From positions 20,062-84,061 of the forward strand of contig DATFHF010000073.1 of NCBI GenBank assembly GCA_035248685.1: a stretch of DNA of 64,000 nt, read 5' to 3'. Positions 14,673 through 23,764 of the stretch are shown one piece after another (within the stretch, counting starts at the first letter, position 1; every line of letters starts with the position of its first letter). This DNA is from Jatrophihabitans_A sp035248685. GTDB taxonomy: Bacteria > Actinomycetota > Actinomycetes > Mycobacteriales > Jatrophihabitantaceae. Below the pieces are notes generated by a model. That model was not told where the DNA came from, did not search any database, and saw nothing but the letters and a program-made list of their open reading frames with translations. The translations under genes were made by a program, and so were the position numbers.

Positions 14673-16037
14673 TTAGTTCAGTCCGCCGGTGGGGACGTAG
14701 ATGGCCTGGTCGTAGTCATATCCAGCGCTGGGCGGCTGCGCTACTGCGAACGCGCCGAACGCCTTGCCATTGATCCAAGATGTCGAGATGTAATCGCCGA
14801 CCATCCGGCCGTGGCTGGTCTCCGGGCAGAGCGAGATGCTGAACGGCCCGGCCAGCTCAATCGGAGCGCTCCAGGTGGCGCCACCGTCCACCGACTGGAT
14901 ATAGCCGACCTCGAGCTGGCAATCCGATCCGCACGCGGCGTTGCGGTAGAAGTAGTAGGTCAATCCCAGCTTGGCCGTCCCGCCGGAGGTCGAAGGATCC
15001 ACGCCCAGACCGGGGATGAAATGGTCGAAGCCGCTCGTGACGCTGTCGATCGGAATCCGGCTGGGCGCTGTCCATTTTTTGCCATCGGTCGAGGTCGACA
15101 TGACGAGGTCGTTGGACGTGCACTTGGCGCGGAATCTGCAATCCTGCCAGACCAGGTAGACCTTTCCTGCCGCGTCGATCTCCGACGACGGCAGTCCCGA
15201 ACGTAGATCGCCAGCCGGCGCATGGGTGATGTCGTCGGCGACCCTGGTGATCGAGGTCCAAGAAGCGCCGCCGTCCAGCGAACGCCAGGCAGACAGTTGG
15301 GTCTGGCCCGAGTTCGGAGCCGTCACGATCACCGTGCCGTTCGGCTGTACGACCGGCTGGCCGGCAAAGCCGGTGGCCTGGTTGCCGGTATCGAGCGCCA
15401 GTCCCCAGGTCAGGCCACCGTCGGTCGACGTCGACATCTTGAGTCGGTTCTTGTCGGCATGGTCGTCGAACTGGGTGTAGCAGTGGCCGTAGTAGGGGCT
15501 GGCCGGATGGTTATCACAGACCGTCCAGTTCTTGTCGTAGAAAGTGCTGCTCGACGCGATAGCGATCGGGTTTCCGAAGGTCAATCCACCATCGGTCGAG
15601 CGGCTGACCAATATCGCCGGGATCGCAAGGTCGGCGGTGACCGGAAGTGAAGAAATCAACCAGACACCGTGAGCGGCGTCGTAGGCCACCGTCGAGTCAC
15701 TCACTCGGTCATACGGGCCACCGGTGGCGGTCGTTATCCCGGGCAATGTGCCCTGGATCCAGGTAGCGCCGGCGTCCGTGCTGGTGGCATAGCCGATACC
15801 GGCTCCGCCGCCGGAGAAGGAGCGGCCGACCTGCGCGGCCACCACGATGGTATTGCCGAAGGCGAAGGTATCCGGTTCCACCGACGCCTTGTGGTCACCG
15901 TTGCCGCCGGTGAACGGATCATCGATGATCTTTTGCAACGGCACCGCTGCCTGGGCTGCCGGTACGTTCAACAGCCCGACGGCGGCGACTGTCGCCACGG
16001 TGACGATGCTTGCTCCCAACTTGCCCGTACGCCGCAT
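14673..16037 (-). CDS. Secreted Asp-box (BNR repeat) protein, sialidase-like beta-propeller
   Basis: 454 residues. A signal peptide covers about 1-30 (GASIVTVATVAAVGLLNV, then AQA-A). At least six Asp-box repeats follow: STDAGATW, STDGGLTF, STDGGLTW, SLDGGASW, STDGKKW and SVDGGATW, spaced as blades of a beta-propeller. Four to six cysteines (CDNH, HCYT, DCRFRAKC, CGSDC) could form disulfides outside the cell. Asp-boxes occur in sialidases and other secreted glycosidases, but no FRIP motif or arginine triad could be assigned, so I do not claim sialidase activity. No glycan operon surrounds it. Confidence 0.75.
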   Translation of the reverse strand: MRRTGKLGASIVTVATVAAVGLLNVPAAQAAVPLQKIIDDPFTGGNGDHKASVEPDTFAFGNTIVVAAQVGRSFSGGGAGIGYATSTDAGATWIQGTLPGITTATGGPYDRVSDSTVAYDAAHGVWLISSLPVTADLAIPAILVSRSTDGGLTFGNPIAIASSSTFYDKNWTVCDNHPASPYYGHCYTQFDDHADKNRLKMSTSTDGGLTWGLALDTGNQATGFAGQPVVQPNGTVIVTAPNSGQTQLSAWRSLDGGASWTSITRVADDITHAPAGDLRSGLPSSEIDAAGKVYLVWQDCRFRAKCTSNDLVMSTSTDGKKWTAPSRIPIDSVTSGFDHFIPGLGVDPSTSGGTAKLGLTYYFYRNAACGSDCQLEVGYIQSVDGGATWSAPIELAGPFSISLCPETSHGRMVGDYISTSWINGKAFGAFAVAQPPSAGYDYDQAIYVPTGGLN

Positions 16038-16385
16038 GTTGCACCCCCTGTTTATGTGACGAAGGTCTCAATCTAGAGCTGTATGACCAGGGGGGTACAT
16101 AGCTGGCTTACTTCTCAATTGCTCTATTCGCCGACCTGGTTGGCGTACTAGTACTGTGCAATTCACTCAAGCCCGAAAGCCGGTCTGGGACACAATGATC
16201 GACGCTCACGCCGCGCAGGCGGAACCCGCTCGGGTGCCGGCGTCCTGGCAACGGTTGTGGCCGACGATCCTGGTACGTGACCGTCAGCTGGCAGCAAGCA
16301 CTTGACACTTGTCGAACCAGTGGCGGGCTCTGCTACCCCAATCTGACCGCGCACGTCCCGAGCTGGTCGCCGACCATGAGATCCG
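16038..16385. other. Intergenic, no gene found
   Basis: This is the upstream region of the Asp-box gene (a run of G/C, GGGGGTGCAAC, precedes its ATG) and the 3' side of the methyltransferase-like gene. A 36-codon frame on the plus strand (16197-16307) and a 66-codon frame on the minus strand show no family features and no ribosome site. GC is lower than average near 16080-16170. Confidence 0.4.
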
Positions 16386-16934
16386 TTAGAACATGAACGG
16401 CACGATCATCTTGGTCGAGCGCTTATAGCCTGGGTAGCTGTCGGGGAATTCCTCGGTCAGGTTGCGCTCTTCGACGACTGCGCCGTAGCCGAAGTAGCTG
16501 CCGGCCAGGGCCACGATGATCAGCCAGGTCCAGTTCAACGCCACTGCGGTGCCGATGCCCGCGGTTAGGATGCCCGCGTAGATGGGATGGCGCACCAGGC
16601 GGTACGGACCGCTGGTCACCAACTCCGGCTCGTTCTTACGCGACATCGGGGTGCCCCAATTGCGTCCGAGGCATACGCGCGCCCAGACGGCGAAGGCCAG
16701 CCCGGCCGCGAGCAGCGCCAGCCCGAAGCCGGCACGCCACGGAGTCGGGTGGACGCGGTTACCGCGGAGCACTCCCAACCGGATCAACACAACGACGGCA
16801 GCGAAGATCGTGACCCTGATCGGCAACTCACGAGACCACGCAACCCGTCCTCTTTTCATGGAGAGCGCGGCCACCAGCCAGTAGCTCCAGAACGCCGCCC
16901 AACTAACGGCAAAAACGACTTCGACGGCGGCCAT
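16386..16934 (-). CDS. Isoprenylcysteine carboxyl methyltransferase-family membrane protein
   Basis: 182 residues with about five hydrophobic segments. The C-terminal half has the family signature: GPYRLVRHPIYAG (about 113-125), then EERNLTEEFPDSYPGYKRST. Such enzymes use S-adenosylmethionine to methylate small lipophilic acceptors within the membrane; bacterial substrates are mostly unknown and prenylated protein substrates are not expected. I chose ATG 16934 because the frame upstream to 17018 runs over the divergent ArsC-like gene's start. The two divergent starts are only 33 bp apart. Confidence 0.85.
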   Translation of the reverse strand: MAAVEVVFAVSWAAFWSYWLVAALSMKRGRVAWSRELPIRVTIFAAVVVLIRLGVLRGNRVHPTPWRAGFGLALLAAGLAFAVWARVCLGRNWGTPMSRKNEPELVTSGPYRLVRHPIYAGILTAGIGTAVALNWTWLIIVALAGSYFGYGAVVEERNLTEEFPDSYPGYKRSTKMIVPFMF

Positions 16935-16967
16935 GTACTGAGCCTGCCACCCGGTACGCTGGCCGTC

Positions 16968-17324
16968 ATGGCCGACGTCACGATCTTGCACAACACCGCC
17001 TGCTCGACGTCCAAACATGCGCTCGATGAAGCGGAGCAGGCCGGAACCGCTGTCGAGATCCTTCAGTACCTGAAGCGGCCACTCGACCGCGCCGAGCTGC
17101 TGGATCTGATCGGCAAGCTAGAGGATCCGCCGGCGGACCTGGTGCGCAAGGATCCGTACTTCGCTCAGCTCGGCTTGGACGCCGATGACTACGTCACGCC
17201 TGAGGCGGTCGCCGATCTGCTCGTCGAGCATCCTCGCCTGCTCCAGCGTCCGGTGTTGATCAAGGGCGACCGCGCCATCATCGGCCGTCCCAAAGACCGG
17301 GTACGGCCCTTCCTGGAGTCGTAG
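16968..17324 (+). CDS. ArsC/Spx-family thioredoxin-fold protein
   Basis: 118 residues, the length of glutaredoxin-type ArsC. The active-site loop is HNTACSTSKHALD (about 8-20), with Cys12 at the catalytic place, followed by VEILQYLKRPLDRAELLDL and the conserved Arg-containing RPVLIKGDRAIIGRP (about 95-109). True arsenate reductases use this fold to reduce arsenate with a thiol partner. No arsB or acr3 exporter is adjacent, so a general thiol-reductase role is as likely. TACGCT lies 7 nt before the ATG, so the mRNA may be leaderless. Confidence 0.8.
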   Translation: MADVTILHNTACSTSKHALDEAEQAGTAVEILQYLKRPLDRAELLDLIGKLEDPPADLVRKDPYFAQLGLDADDYVTPEAVADLLVEHPRLLQRPVLIKGDRAIIGRPKDRVRPFLES

Positions 17325-17391
17325 CTCGCGCAGCTGAACCGCGCGCCGTGCCTGGCCGTGTTTACCGATAGGCAAACACAAGGCGGCGCGG

Positions 17392-17937
17392 ATGAGCATT
17401 CTGACTATCCACCGACCCCGCTGGACCGCGGCGGCACTGGTGCAGCCTAGCAATCGCGGGCCGAGCCCGGCGGCGATGCCGACCCTGAACGCCGATGAGC
17501 ATGTGCTGTACCGGTCAGCGCGAGACGGGCGGCTGATCGCGGTAGGTACGGATGCGGCACTGCACTATCGGCTGCCCGGCGGCGCCTGGCGCAGGATCGC
17601 TTGGATCGATCTCACGGCGGCGAGCTGGTCGGTGCGCACCCGCAGCCTGGAGCTTCACGGGGCGCTGCCGAACGGCCGGCATGGGCGCATAAGCATTGCC
17701 GCTGACCGGACGCTGGCGGCCTTCGCCACAGAGCGCATTGCCCACCTGCGTATCCTTCGGCACCGTGTCGAACTGCGGCCTGGGGTGTTCGGAATTGTTG
17801 AGGCGGTTCGGGTGTCCGATCAGGCGGCGCCGCTATGGCGGGTGCATCTCGATGAGTCGGGGTACCGGGACGACCCGTTGCTCCGGCAGGCCTGCCGAGA
17901 TGTGATCAGCGAGCTGCGGTCACTAACCGGCTGTTGA
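17392..17937 (+). CDS. Conserved hypothetical protein (actinobacterial, beta-rich)
   Basis: 181 residues from ATG 17392; ATG 17476 would give 153 residues beginning MPTLNADEHVLYRS and may be the true start, because residues 1-28 look like a non-conserved extension. The body alternates short beta strands (VGTDAALHYRL, WRRIAWIDLTAASW, RSLELHG), like a PH-like fold in which incoming values are compared, and ends with a helix (LLRQACRDVISELRSL). I do not recognise a named family. There is no signal peptide or membrane helix. It stands alone between the ArsC-like gene and the amidohydrolase operon. Confidence 0.6.
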   Translation: MSILTIHRPRWTAAALVQPSNRGPSPAAMPTLNADEHVLYRSARDGRLIAVGTDAALHYRLPGGAWRRIAWIDLTAASWSVRTRSLELHGALPNGRHGRISIAADRTLAAFATERIAHLRILRHRVELRPGVFGIVEAVRVSDQAAPLWRVHLDESGYRDDPLLRQACRDVISELRSLTGC

Positions 17938-18304
17938 TTCGGCTATCGCGCGTCACACGAGTCGTGGAAGCCAGCGGCGTTGCGCGCGGTGATCGTCGGG
18001 TCGGTTGCGGCGGACGCCTACTCGGTCCGGATTTCGTTGGCGTAGGCAGCGGGGCCTTGCCGCGCTGCCGCGAGACGTTTGGCGTCCAACGCGTTCGCGT
18101 ACCTGATGTAGGCGTTGACGCGGCCACTCGCGACCAACCGAGTGCCATGCCGTCATCGTGTGCGCTGCGCTTGCGCTAAGACACGCCATTCCCGTCTTCG
18201 TTGCGACTTCGTTGCCGATGCGCATGGAGCTTTCGCCGAATGACTAGTGTCGGATGCTGGGTGGGCGGTGCAAGCTGCCGAGATGTCAACGGTGAGGAGC
18301 AGGG
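17938..18304. other. Intergenic with a possible gene remnant on the minus strand
   Basis: No complete gene. On the minus strand, 18137-18018 reads as protein-like sequence (VNAYIRYANALDAKRLAAAR ... ANEIRTE, stop) with high third-position GC, but the frame is closed by a stop just upstream and has only a TTG start without a ribosome site. It could be the end of a decayed antitoxin-like gene. The last 30 bp hold the ribosome site (GAGGAG) of the amidohydrolase. Confidence 0.3.
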
Positions 18305-19522
18305 ATGACGACGCTGTCGATAGTCGGCGGGGTGATCTTCGACGGGGTTGCCCAGCGGCTGAGCGAAGGGTCGGTGCACGTGGTCGACCGGCGGATCGCC
18401 GCGGTCGGGCCGGACGCGCCGCGTGATGCCGACGTGGTCATCGATGCGCGCGGACGTACCGTGCTGCCGGGGTTGATCGACGCGCATTGCCATGCCTACG
18501 GCGGTGAGCTGGACGCGCTGTTGGGCGAGTCGCACCCGCTGAGCTATGTCGCGCTGAAGGCGGCGCGACGGCTGGCGGCGGCCTTGGCTCGCGGGTTCAC
18601 CACGGTCCGCGACCCGGCCGGCGGCGACGCCGGGCTTGCTCGGGCGATTGCTGAGGGGCTGCTGCCGTCCCCGCGGTACCTCTGGCTCGGCCCGGCGCTC
18701 AGCCAGACCGGCGGGCACGGCGATCCACGCTCGTCGGACAGCGACATCTGTGGCTGTCACCAGCATTCCGCCGAGGTGGTGGACGGCGTCGACGACCTGC
18801 GTCGCGCGGTCCGCGATCGGTTCCGGCGCGGCGCGCACGCGATCAAGATCATGACCTCCGGTGGGGTGGTGTCGCTGACCGACCCGCTGCGGGCACCGCA
18901 GTACTCGGCGGAGGAGGTCCGTGCCGTGACCGACGAGGCGAGCCGTCGCGGCAGCTACGTGGCCGCTCATGCCTATTCGCCTGAAGCCATCAGGCACTCG
19001 ATCGATAACGGCGTGCACAGCATCGAACACGGCAACCTGCTCGACACCGAGACCGCGGAGCTGATGGCCGCCGCCGGCGCCTATCTGGTGCCGACCCTCG
19101 CTACCTACGACGCGATGACCCGCCGTGGCGCGGAGCTCGGCATGGCGGCGGTGTCCCGGCAGAAGAACGCCGAGGTGTTCGACTTCGGGCGGAAGGCCGT
19201 CGAAGTGGCCCGGGCCGCGGGCGTCCGGGTCGGCTTCGGCACTGACCTGATGGGCGTACTGGAGGACGAACAACTGAACGGGCTGCGGCTTCAGATCGAG
19301 GTGGACGGGCCGTTGCTGGCATTGCAGTCGGCCACCTCGGTGAACGCCGACCTGGTCCGTCGTGCGGATCTCGGACGCATCCACGAGGGCTGCGTGGCCG
19401 ACCTGCTGATCGTCGATGGCGACATCACCCAACGCCCGGACGCGCTGTGGACCGACGACGGGCGGCGCACCGTGATCCAGGGCGGCCGGATCGTGCATGC
19501 CGGAGCGGCGACGCCGGCGTGA
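18305..19522 (+). CDS. Amidohydrolase-family dipeptidase (imidodipeptidase-like)
   Basis: 405 residues, TIM-barrel amidohydrolase with the small beta-sandwich (about 1-55 and 350-405). Metal ligands: DAHCHAYGG (about 60-68), the Lys in AIKIMTSGG (about 180), histidines in AAHAYSPEA and SIEHGN, and Asp in GFGTDLMG (about 310). Relatives cleave Xaa-Pro or other dipeptides. The ATG has GAGGAGCAGG upstream. Its stop overlaps the GTG of the prolyl-oligopeptidase-like gene by 4 nt, so an operon for peptide breakdown is likely: the S9 enzyme releases dipeptides and this enzyme could split them. Confidence 0.85.
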   Translation: MTTLSIVGGVIFDGVAQRLSEGSVHVVDRRIAAVGPDAPRDADVVIDARGRTVLPGLIDAHCHAYGGELDALLGESHPLSYVALKAARRLAAALARGFTTVRDPAGGDAGLARAIAEGLLPSPRYLWLGPALSQTGGHGDPRSSDSDICGCHQHSAEVVDGVDDLRRAVRDRFRRGAHAIKIMTSGGVVSLTDPLRAPQYSAEEVRAVTDEASRRGSYVAAHAYSPEAIRHSIDNGVHSIEHGNLLDTETAELMAAAGAYLVPTLATYDAMTRRGAELGMAAVSRQKNAEVFDFGRKAVEVARAAGVRVGFGTDLMGVLEDEQLNGLRLQIEVDGPLLALQSATSVNADLVRRADLGRIHEGCVADLLIVDGDITQRPDALWTDDGRRTVIQGGRIVHAGAATPA

Positions 19523-21585
19523 CCGAGTTCCTTAGCCAGCATGCCCAAACCCTGAACTTCACGCTCGGTCGGCCCGGCCAGCTCCAGGTCAGCCAGGACG
19601 GCCGGCACGTGGTGTTCTGTCGCACCCTGGACGGCACTAGCACCCTGTCGGCGTTGTGGATCTATGACATGGAGCGCGGCACGGAACGTCTGCTGCACCT
19701 GCCGGATCCGGACCGGTCAAGCCAATCGGCCGAGGACCGCGTCCGACGGGAACGGCAGCGTGACCGGCTTCACGGCGTGACCCGGTATCGCACCGACGCC
19801 GCCGGGATGCTTGTCGCGACGGCCGTCGAGGGTCGGCTCACCACCATCGACGTGTCGTCCGGCGAGGTTCGTCAGTTCGACACGGCAGGCCCGGTGATCG
19901 CTCCGCAACCCGACCCGACAGGTCGGGTAATCGCCTATGTCAGCGAAGGTTCCCTGCACGTCGTCGACGTTGACGGCGGCAACGACCGGGTCCTGATGGC
20001 GTCGTCCGGGCCGGACATCAGCTACGGGTTGCCGGAGCACGTCGCGGCAGAATCCTTCGCCCGGCAGGACGGGTTCTGGTGGGCGCCGGATGGGTCGGCG
20101 TTGCTCATCGCCCGAGTGGACAACTCCATGCTGGCGCTGACCTACCTGGCCGACCCCGGTGCCGAGCGGGAGCCGCCGCGACAGTTGCGCTATCCGTTCG
20201 CAGGCGGGCCCAATGCGTCGGTGACCCTGCACGTCGTAGGTCTGGACGGCGCCGCGACCGAGGTGGTGTGGGACCGCGCCGCGTTCGAGTACCTGTTGGC
20301 TGCTTACTGGGACGATGGCGGTCCGTTGATCGTCGTGCAGAACCGCGCGCAGACCGAGGTGCGACTGCTGACGGTCGACTCGGCGACCGGCGCGACCGCG
20401 GAAGTACTTACCGACAAGGCAGATTCGCCGCTGCCGGTGTCGGTCGGCATACCGGCCCGGCTGGCCGGCGGTGAGTTGATCTGGCTGGCCGACCTTGACG
20501 ACAGCCGGCGGCTGCTCGTGGCAGGCGTTCCGGTCACGCCGATGTCGTTGCAGGTACGGGAGATTGTCGATGTGTCCGGCGAGAGCGTGCTGTTCCACGC
20601 CTCGACCGAACCGACCGAGATCCACGTCTATGAATGGTCGGCGGCAGCCGGGCTCCGCCAGCTATCGACCGGAACGGGCGTGCATGCCGGTGTACGCGGT
20701 GCCGGCACCGTGGTGTTGGCCAGCCGCGGGCTGGACATCGACGGCGTACGGACCAGCGTGCGTGCACCCAACCGAGCGGACGGCGAGATCGCCTGCCTTG
20801 CCCTGCCGACCGATCCGCCCCGGGTGGAGATCTTCTCGGCCGGGACGCGCGAAATCCGGACAGCGGTGCTTTTGCCGCGCGATCCGGTGCAGGCGGCCGA
20901 AGCGCTGCCGGTGCTGTTCGCGCCTTATGGCGGCCCGGGCGGTCAGCAGGTCATGCAGGCGCGCGATGTGTATCGGCTGCCGCAGTGGTTCGCCGATCAG
21001 GGGTTTGCCGTCGTGGTGGCCGACGGGCGCGGTACACCGGCGCGCGGGAAAGGCTGGCGAGACGCGATCTGGCTGGATAAGGCCACTCCGGCGCTCGACG
21101 ACCAGGTCGCGATCATCGACGATGTCAAGCAGCGTTACCCGCAGCTGGACTTCAGTCGGGTGGCCATCCGCGGCTGGTCGTTCGGCGGTTTCCTAGCCGC
21201 CCTTGCCGTGCTGCGTCGACCGGACGTCTTTCACGTCGCCGTGGCAGGCGCGCCGGTCACCGACTTCCGCCTGTACGACACTCACTGGGCCGAGCGGTAT
21301 CTCGGCGATCCCGGCGAGCGTCCCGAGGTCTACGACCGGTGCGCGCTGATGCGCGATGCCTCGAACCTGCAACGGCCGTTGCTGCTGGTGCACGGCTTGG
21401 CTGATGACAACGTGCTGCCCGCGCACACATTTCGGCTGTCCGCAGCGTTAACCGCCGCGGGCAAGGTGCACGGCGTGCTGCCGTTACCCGCTACCAGCCA
21501 CATGATCAGCCGCCCTGAGATCGCGGTGAACCTGCGGCTCATCGAACTGGAGTTCATCCGCAACGCACTGGGCATCACTGCTTAG
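19519..21585 (+). CDS. S9-family serine peptidase (dipeptidyl-peptidase IV/prolyl oligopeptidase type)
   Basis: 688 residues from GTG 19519, which overlaps the amidohydrolase stop (GTGA). Residues about 20-430 are a DPP4-type beta-propeller with the segment PEHVAAESFARQDGFWWAPD, whose Glu recognises the free N-terminus of the peptide. The C-terminal alpha/beta-hydrolase has Ser in GWSFGGF (about 554), Asp in GLADDN (about 629) and His in TSHMI (about 661). It probably removes N-terminal dipeptides from cytosolic peptides; no signal peptide is seen. Its stop codon overlaps the opposing ABC permease stop. Confidence 0.9.
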   Translation: MTEFLSQHAQTLNFTLGRPGQLQVSQDGRHVVFCRTLDGTSTLSALWIYDMERGTERLLHLPDPDRSSQSAEDRVRRERQRDRLHGVTRYRTDAAGMLVATAVEGRLTTIDVSSGEVRQFDTAGPVIAPQPDPTGRVIAYVSEGSLHVVDVDGGNDRVLMASSGPDISYGLPEHVAAESFARQDGFWWAPDGSALLIARVDNSMLALTYLADPGAEREPPRQLRYPFAGGPNASVTLHVVGLDGAATEVVWDRAAFEYLLAAYWDDGGPLIVVQNRAQTEVRLLTVDSATGATAEVLTDKADSPLPVSVGIPARLAGGELIWLADLDDSRRLLVAGVPVTPMSLQVREIVDVSGESVLFHASTEPTEIHVYEWSAAAGLRQLSTGTGVHAGVRGAGTVVLASRGLDIDGVRTSVRAPNRADGEIACLALPTDPPRVEIFSAGTREIRTAVLLPRDPVQAAEALPVLFAPYGGPGGQQVMQARDVYRLPQWFADQGFAVVVADGRGTPARGKGWRDAIWLDKATPALDDQVAIIDDVKQRYPQLDFSRVAIRGWSFGGFLAALAVLRRPDVFHVAVAGAPVTDFRLYDTHWAERYLGDPGERPEVYDRCALMRDASNLQRPLLLVHGLADDNVLPAHTFRLSAALTAAGKVHGVLPLPATSHMISRPEIAVNLRLIELEFIRNALGITA

Positions 21586-22745
21586 GCGTCCCTGGTGATC
21601 ATCCGCCAGGCGCCGAGGATGGTCCATCCGATGAGCCAGCCAAGGATGACCAGGACCGCTGTGGTGGTCGTTTCGGTGACGCGGAAGTCATGCCCGCCGC
21701 CGCCGAAGGCCAGCGGTAGTTGGCCGGGTTCGAGGTGGGCGGTGGCGACGCCGACGATGCCGCGTTGACCGTTAAGGAAATGGGGTATCCGGGTTCGGAT
21801 CGCGATCGGGGTGAGGATGATTTCCAGGACGATCATCAGGATTACCGCGACGGTTCGCTGGCCGAGCAGCGAGCCGAGCCCGAGACCGACGATGAACCCG
21901 ACGACGGCTTCCAGTTCCAGCCACAGCCCGGTCTTGATCATCAGCGAAACGGACGGGTAGCGGAACTGCTTCGCGTAGTCCGGATAGTTCTGTCGGGCGA
22001 TCTGGACCGCCGCCGCCTGGGTCTGCGCTGCGGTGGCCGGGACGGGTCGCCCGCCGGGTCCGATGGCGACGACATGGGCGGGCGCGCCGGGCGGGTTGTC
22101 GCAGCCGACGCCGGGTCCTGATTGGTCCTTGAAGGAGTAGTTGAAGTTGCAGACGACGGTGGTCGCGTTGGCAGCGGCCCACGTCTCCAGGCCGCTTTCG
22201 GACAGGCCGGCGGGCACGGCCACTCCGTTGTAGTGGAGTTTGGCGGGCGCGGCGAACACGCACACGGCGCAGACGATGGTGAAGCCGACCGCGACGAGGG
22301 AGACGATGATGGCCAGCCCGGCCGGAATCCGCGCTAGATACAGGGCCAGCCGGGACCGGCCGGTGATGACCAGGTGCCGAAACATCCCATCGCTCAGGTC
22401 CACTGATCCGGCGGTGGCGCCGAGCGCGGCGGCGACGATGAACCCGAAGGTGTAAAGCACCCCGGCCGACATCGCGGTGTAGATGTCGTAGCCGCCGGCC
22501 GAGCCGTAGGTTTTGGGCGCGACGGCGTGCAGCAGCAGCCGGATACCCAGGAAGACGGTGGGGAAGCCGATCGTCACGAGCACCAGGGTGATCATCAGGC
22601 CGCGGCGTTTGCGCAGCTCCAGGAATCTGGTCGCGATCATCGCCCACGTGGGTATCGGCGATCCACGGTGATCGGCGCGTGCGTCGGGGGTCGCCGCTGT
22701 GAGGTCGGGCATGGCGGTTGTCATCGCTGGATCTCCCAACGTCAT
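21582..22745 (-). CDS. ABC-2 type transporter permease
   Basis: 387 residues. After a cytoplasmic segment ending TWAMIATRFLELRKRRG, about six hydrophobic helices follow (ITLVLVTIGFPTVFLGIR; SAGVLYTFGFIVAAALGATA; IVSLVAVGFTIVCAVCVF and others). A large loop with paired cysteines (VVCNFNY, GVGCDNP) between helices four and five probably faces outward. It pairs with the ATPase gene whose stop overlaps this ATG (ATGA). A second ATG at 22724 also has GGGAG upstream, because a 21-bp segment (GGGAGATCC..ATGAC) is tandemly repeated here. Substrate unknown. Confidence 0.85.
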   Translation of the reverse strand: MTLGDPAMTTAMPDLTAATPDARADHRGSPIPTWAMIATRFLELRKRRGLMITLVLVTIGFPTVFLGIRLLLHAVAPKTYGSAGGYDIYTAMSAGVLYTFGFIVAAALGATAGSVDLSDGMFRHLVITGRSRLALYLARIPAGLAIIVSLVAVGFTIVCAVCVFAAPAKLHYNGVAVPAGLSESGLETWAAANATTVVCNFNYSFKDQSGPGVGCDNPPGAPAHVVAIGPGGRPVPATAAQTQAAAVQIARQNYPDYAKQFRYPSVSLMIKTGLWLELEAVVGFIVGLGLGSLLGQRTVAVILMIVLEIILTPIAIRTRIPHFLNGQRGIVGVATAHLEPGQLPLAFGGGGHDFRVTETTTTAVLVILGWLIGWTILGAWRMITRDA

Positions 22746-23764
22746 TGCGGATCTCCCAGCCGGCTGGTGACCTGCAGAAACCACGCCTCGAGCGAGGCCT
22801 GGACCGGTTGCAGCCGGTATACCGCGATCCGCTCGGTGACCAGGATTCGCGCGACTTCGGCGATCACCTGCCGCGGCGTCCCGGCCGGCAGCGTGATCGC
22901 CAACCCATCGGCTTCGACGTCCACGGACTGGGCGATGCTGGTCTGCCTGAGCAGCGTCGCGGCCCGGTCAGGTTCTGAACAATCCACCTGGAGAGTCAGC
23001 GAGGTGCCGGCGAGCAGCTCGGTGATCGGGCCTTGCCGGATGATGTTGCCCCGATCCACGATCGCCACCGCGTCACAGGTCCGCTGCACCTCATCGAGCA
23101 GGTGCGAAGACAGCACCACCGTGCGACCTTCAGCGACCAGCGAGCGGATCATGTCACGCATCTCGTGCATGCCGGCCGGATCCAGCCCGTTCATCGGCTC
23201 GTCCAGGATCAGCAGCTGCGGATCACCGAGCAGGCACGCGGCTACCCCGAGACGTTGCCGCATTCCCATCGAGTACTTGGCCACCCGATCATCGGCCCGA
23301 TGCAGAATCCCCACCCGCCGCAGCGCCGGCTCGATGCGAGCCCGGGCCGCCGGTTCGCGCGCGGCGGCAAGCACCTGAAGGTTCTGCCTCCCGGTCAGGT
23401 GCGCGTGGAAACGGGGCTCGTCGACGATCGCCCCGACCCGTGCCAACGCCACATCACGACGCCGGGGGACCGGGTAACCCAGCAGCGACATCGTGCCCGT
23501 ATCCGCGCGGGTCAACCCGAGCAGCACCCTGATCAGCGTCGTCTTACCCGCCCCGTTGGGACCCAGATACCCGAACGCGCATCCCCGCGGGATCAGCAGG
23601 TCCACACCGTTGACCGCGACGTTGGCTCCGAACCGCTTCGTCAATCCATGGGTCTGAACCGCCCACGACTGGTTCTCGTCCACCGCAGCCGGGCCGGCAT
23701 GCGCGACCGTCGCCGTCACCGAAACATCCCCAGCCGCTGTTTCCGAACCTGGATCACCATCCAT
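22742..23764 (-). CDS. ABC transporter ATP-binding protein
   Basis: 340 residues. Walker A GPNGAGKTT (about 69-77), signature YSMGMRQRLGVA (about 164), Walker B LLILDEPMNGLDP (about 185) and switch His in VVLSSHLLDE. The first 35 residues are an extra acidic leader, and the last 80 form the accessory domain typical of DrrA/NatA-like exporters or membrane-complex biogenesis ATPases. It works with the downstream permease. AGGGGG lies just upstream of ATG 23764. No regulator is adjacent. Confidence 0.92.
   Translation of the reverse strand: MDGDPGSETAAGDVSVTATVAHAGPAAVDENQSWAVQTHGLTKRFGANVAVNGVDLLIPRGCAFGYLGPNGAGKTTLIRVLLGLTRADTGTMSLLGYPVPRRRDVALARVGAIVDEPRFHAHLTGRQNLQVLAAAREPAARARIEPALRRVGILHRADDRVAKYSMGMRQRLGVAACLLGDPQLLILDEPMNGLDPAGMHEMRDMIRSLVAEGRTVVLSSHLLDEVQRTCDAVAIVDRGNIIRQGPITELLAGTSLTLQVDCSEPDRAATLLRQTSIAQSVDVEADGLAITLPAGTPRQVIAEVARILVTERIAVYRLQPVQASLEAWFLQVTSRLGDPQ

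Noticed and set aside
14673..16037. True sialidase
   Set aside because: Asp-boxes are clear but no FRIP motif, arginine triad or Tyr/Glu pair could be assigned by eye.
16108..16308. 66-codon frame in the gap before the methyltransferase-like gene
   Set aside because: No ribosome site, no conservation hint, Arg/Pro-rich shadow-like sequence.
16968..17324. Arsenic-resistance locus
   Set aside because: The ArsC-like gene has no exporter or regulator beside it, and the ArsR-family gene at 14.5 kb lacks metal-site cysteines and pairs with an SRPBCC gene.
21582..23764. Antibiotic-resistance exporter
   Set aside because: The ABC pair is generic; no biosynthetic or resistance genes are adjacent, so substrate cannot be stated.
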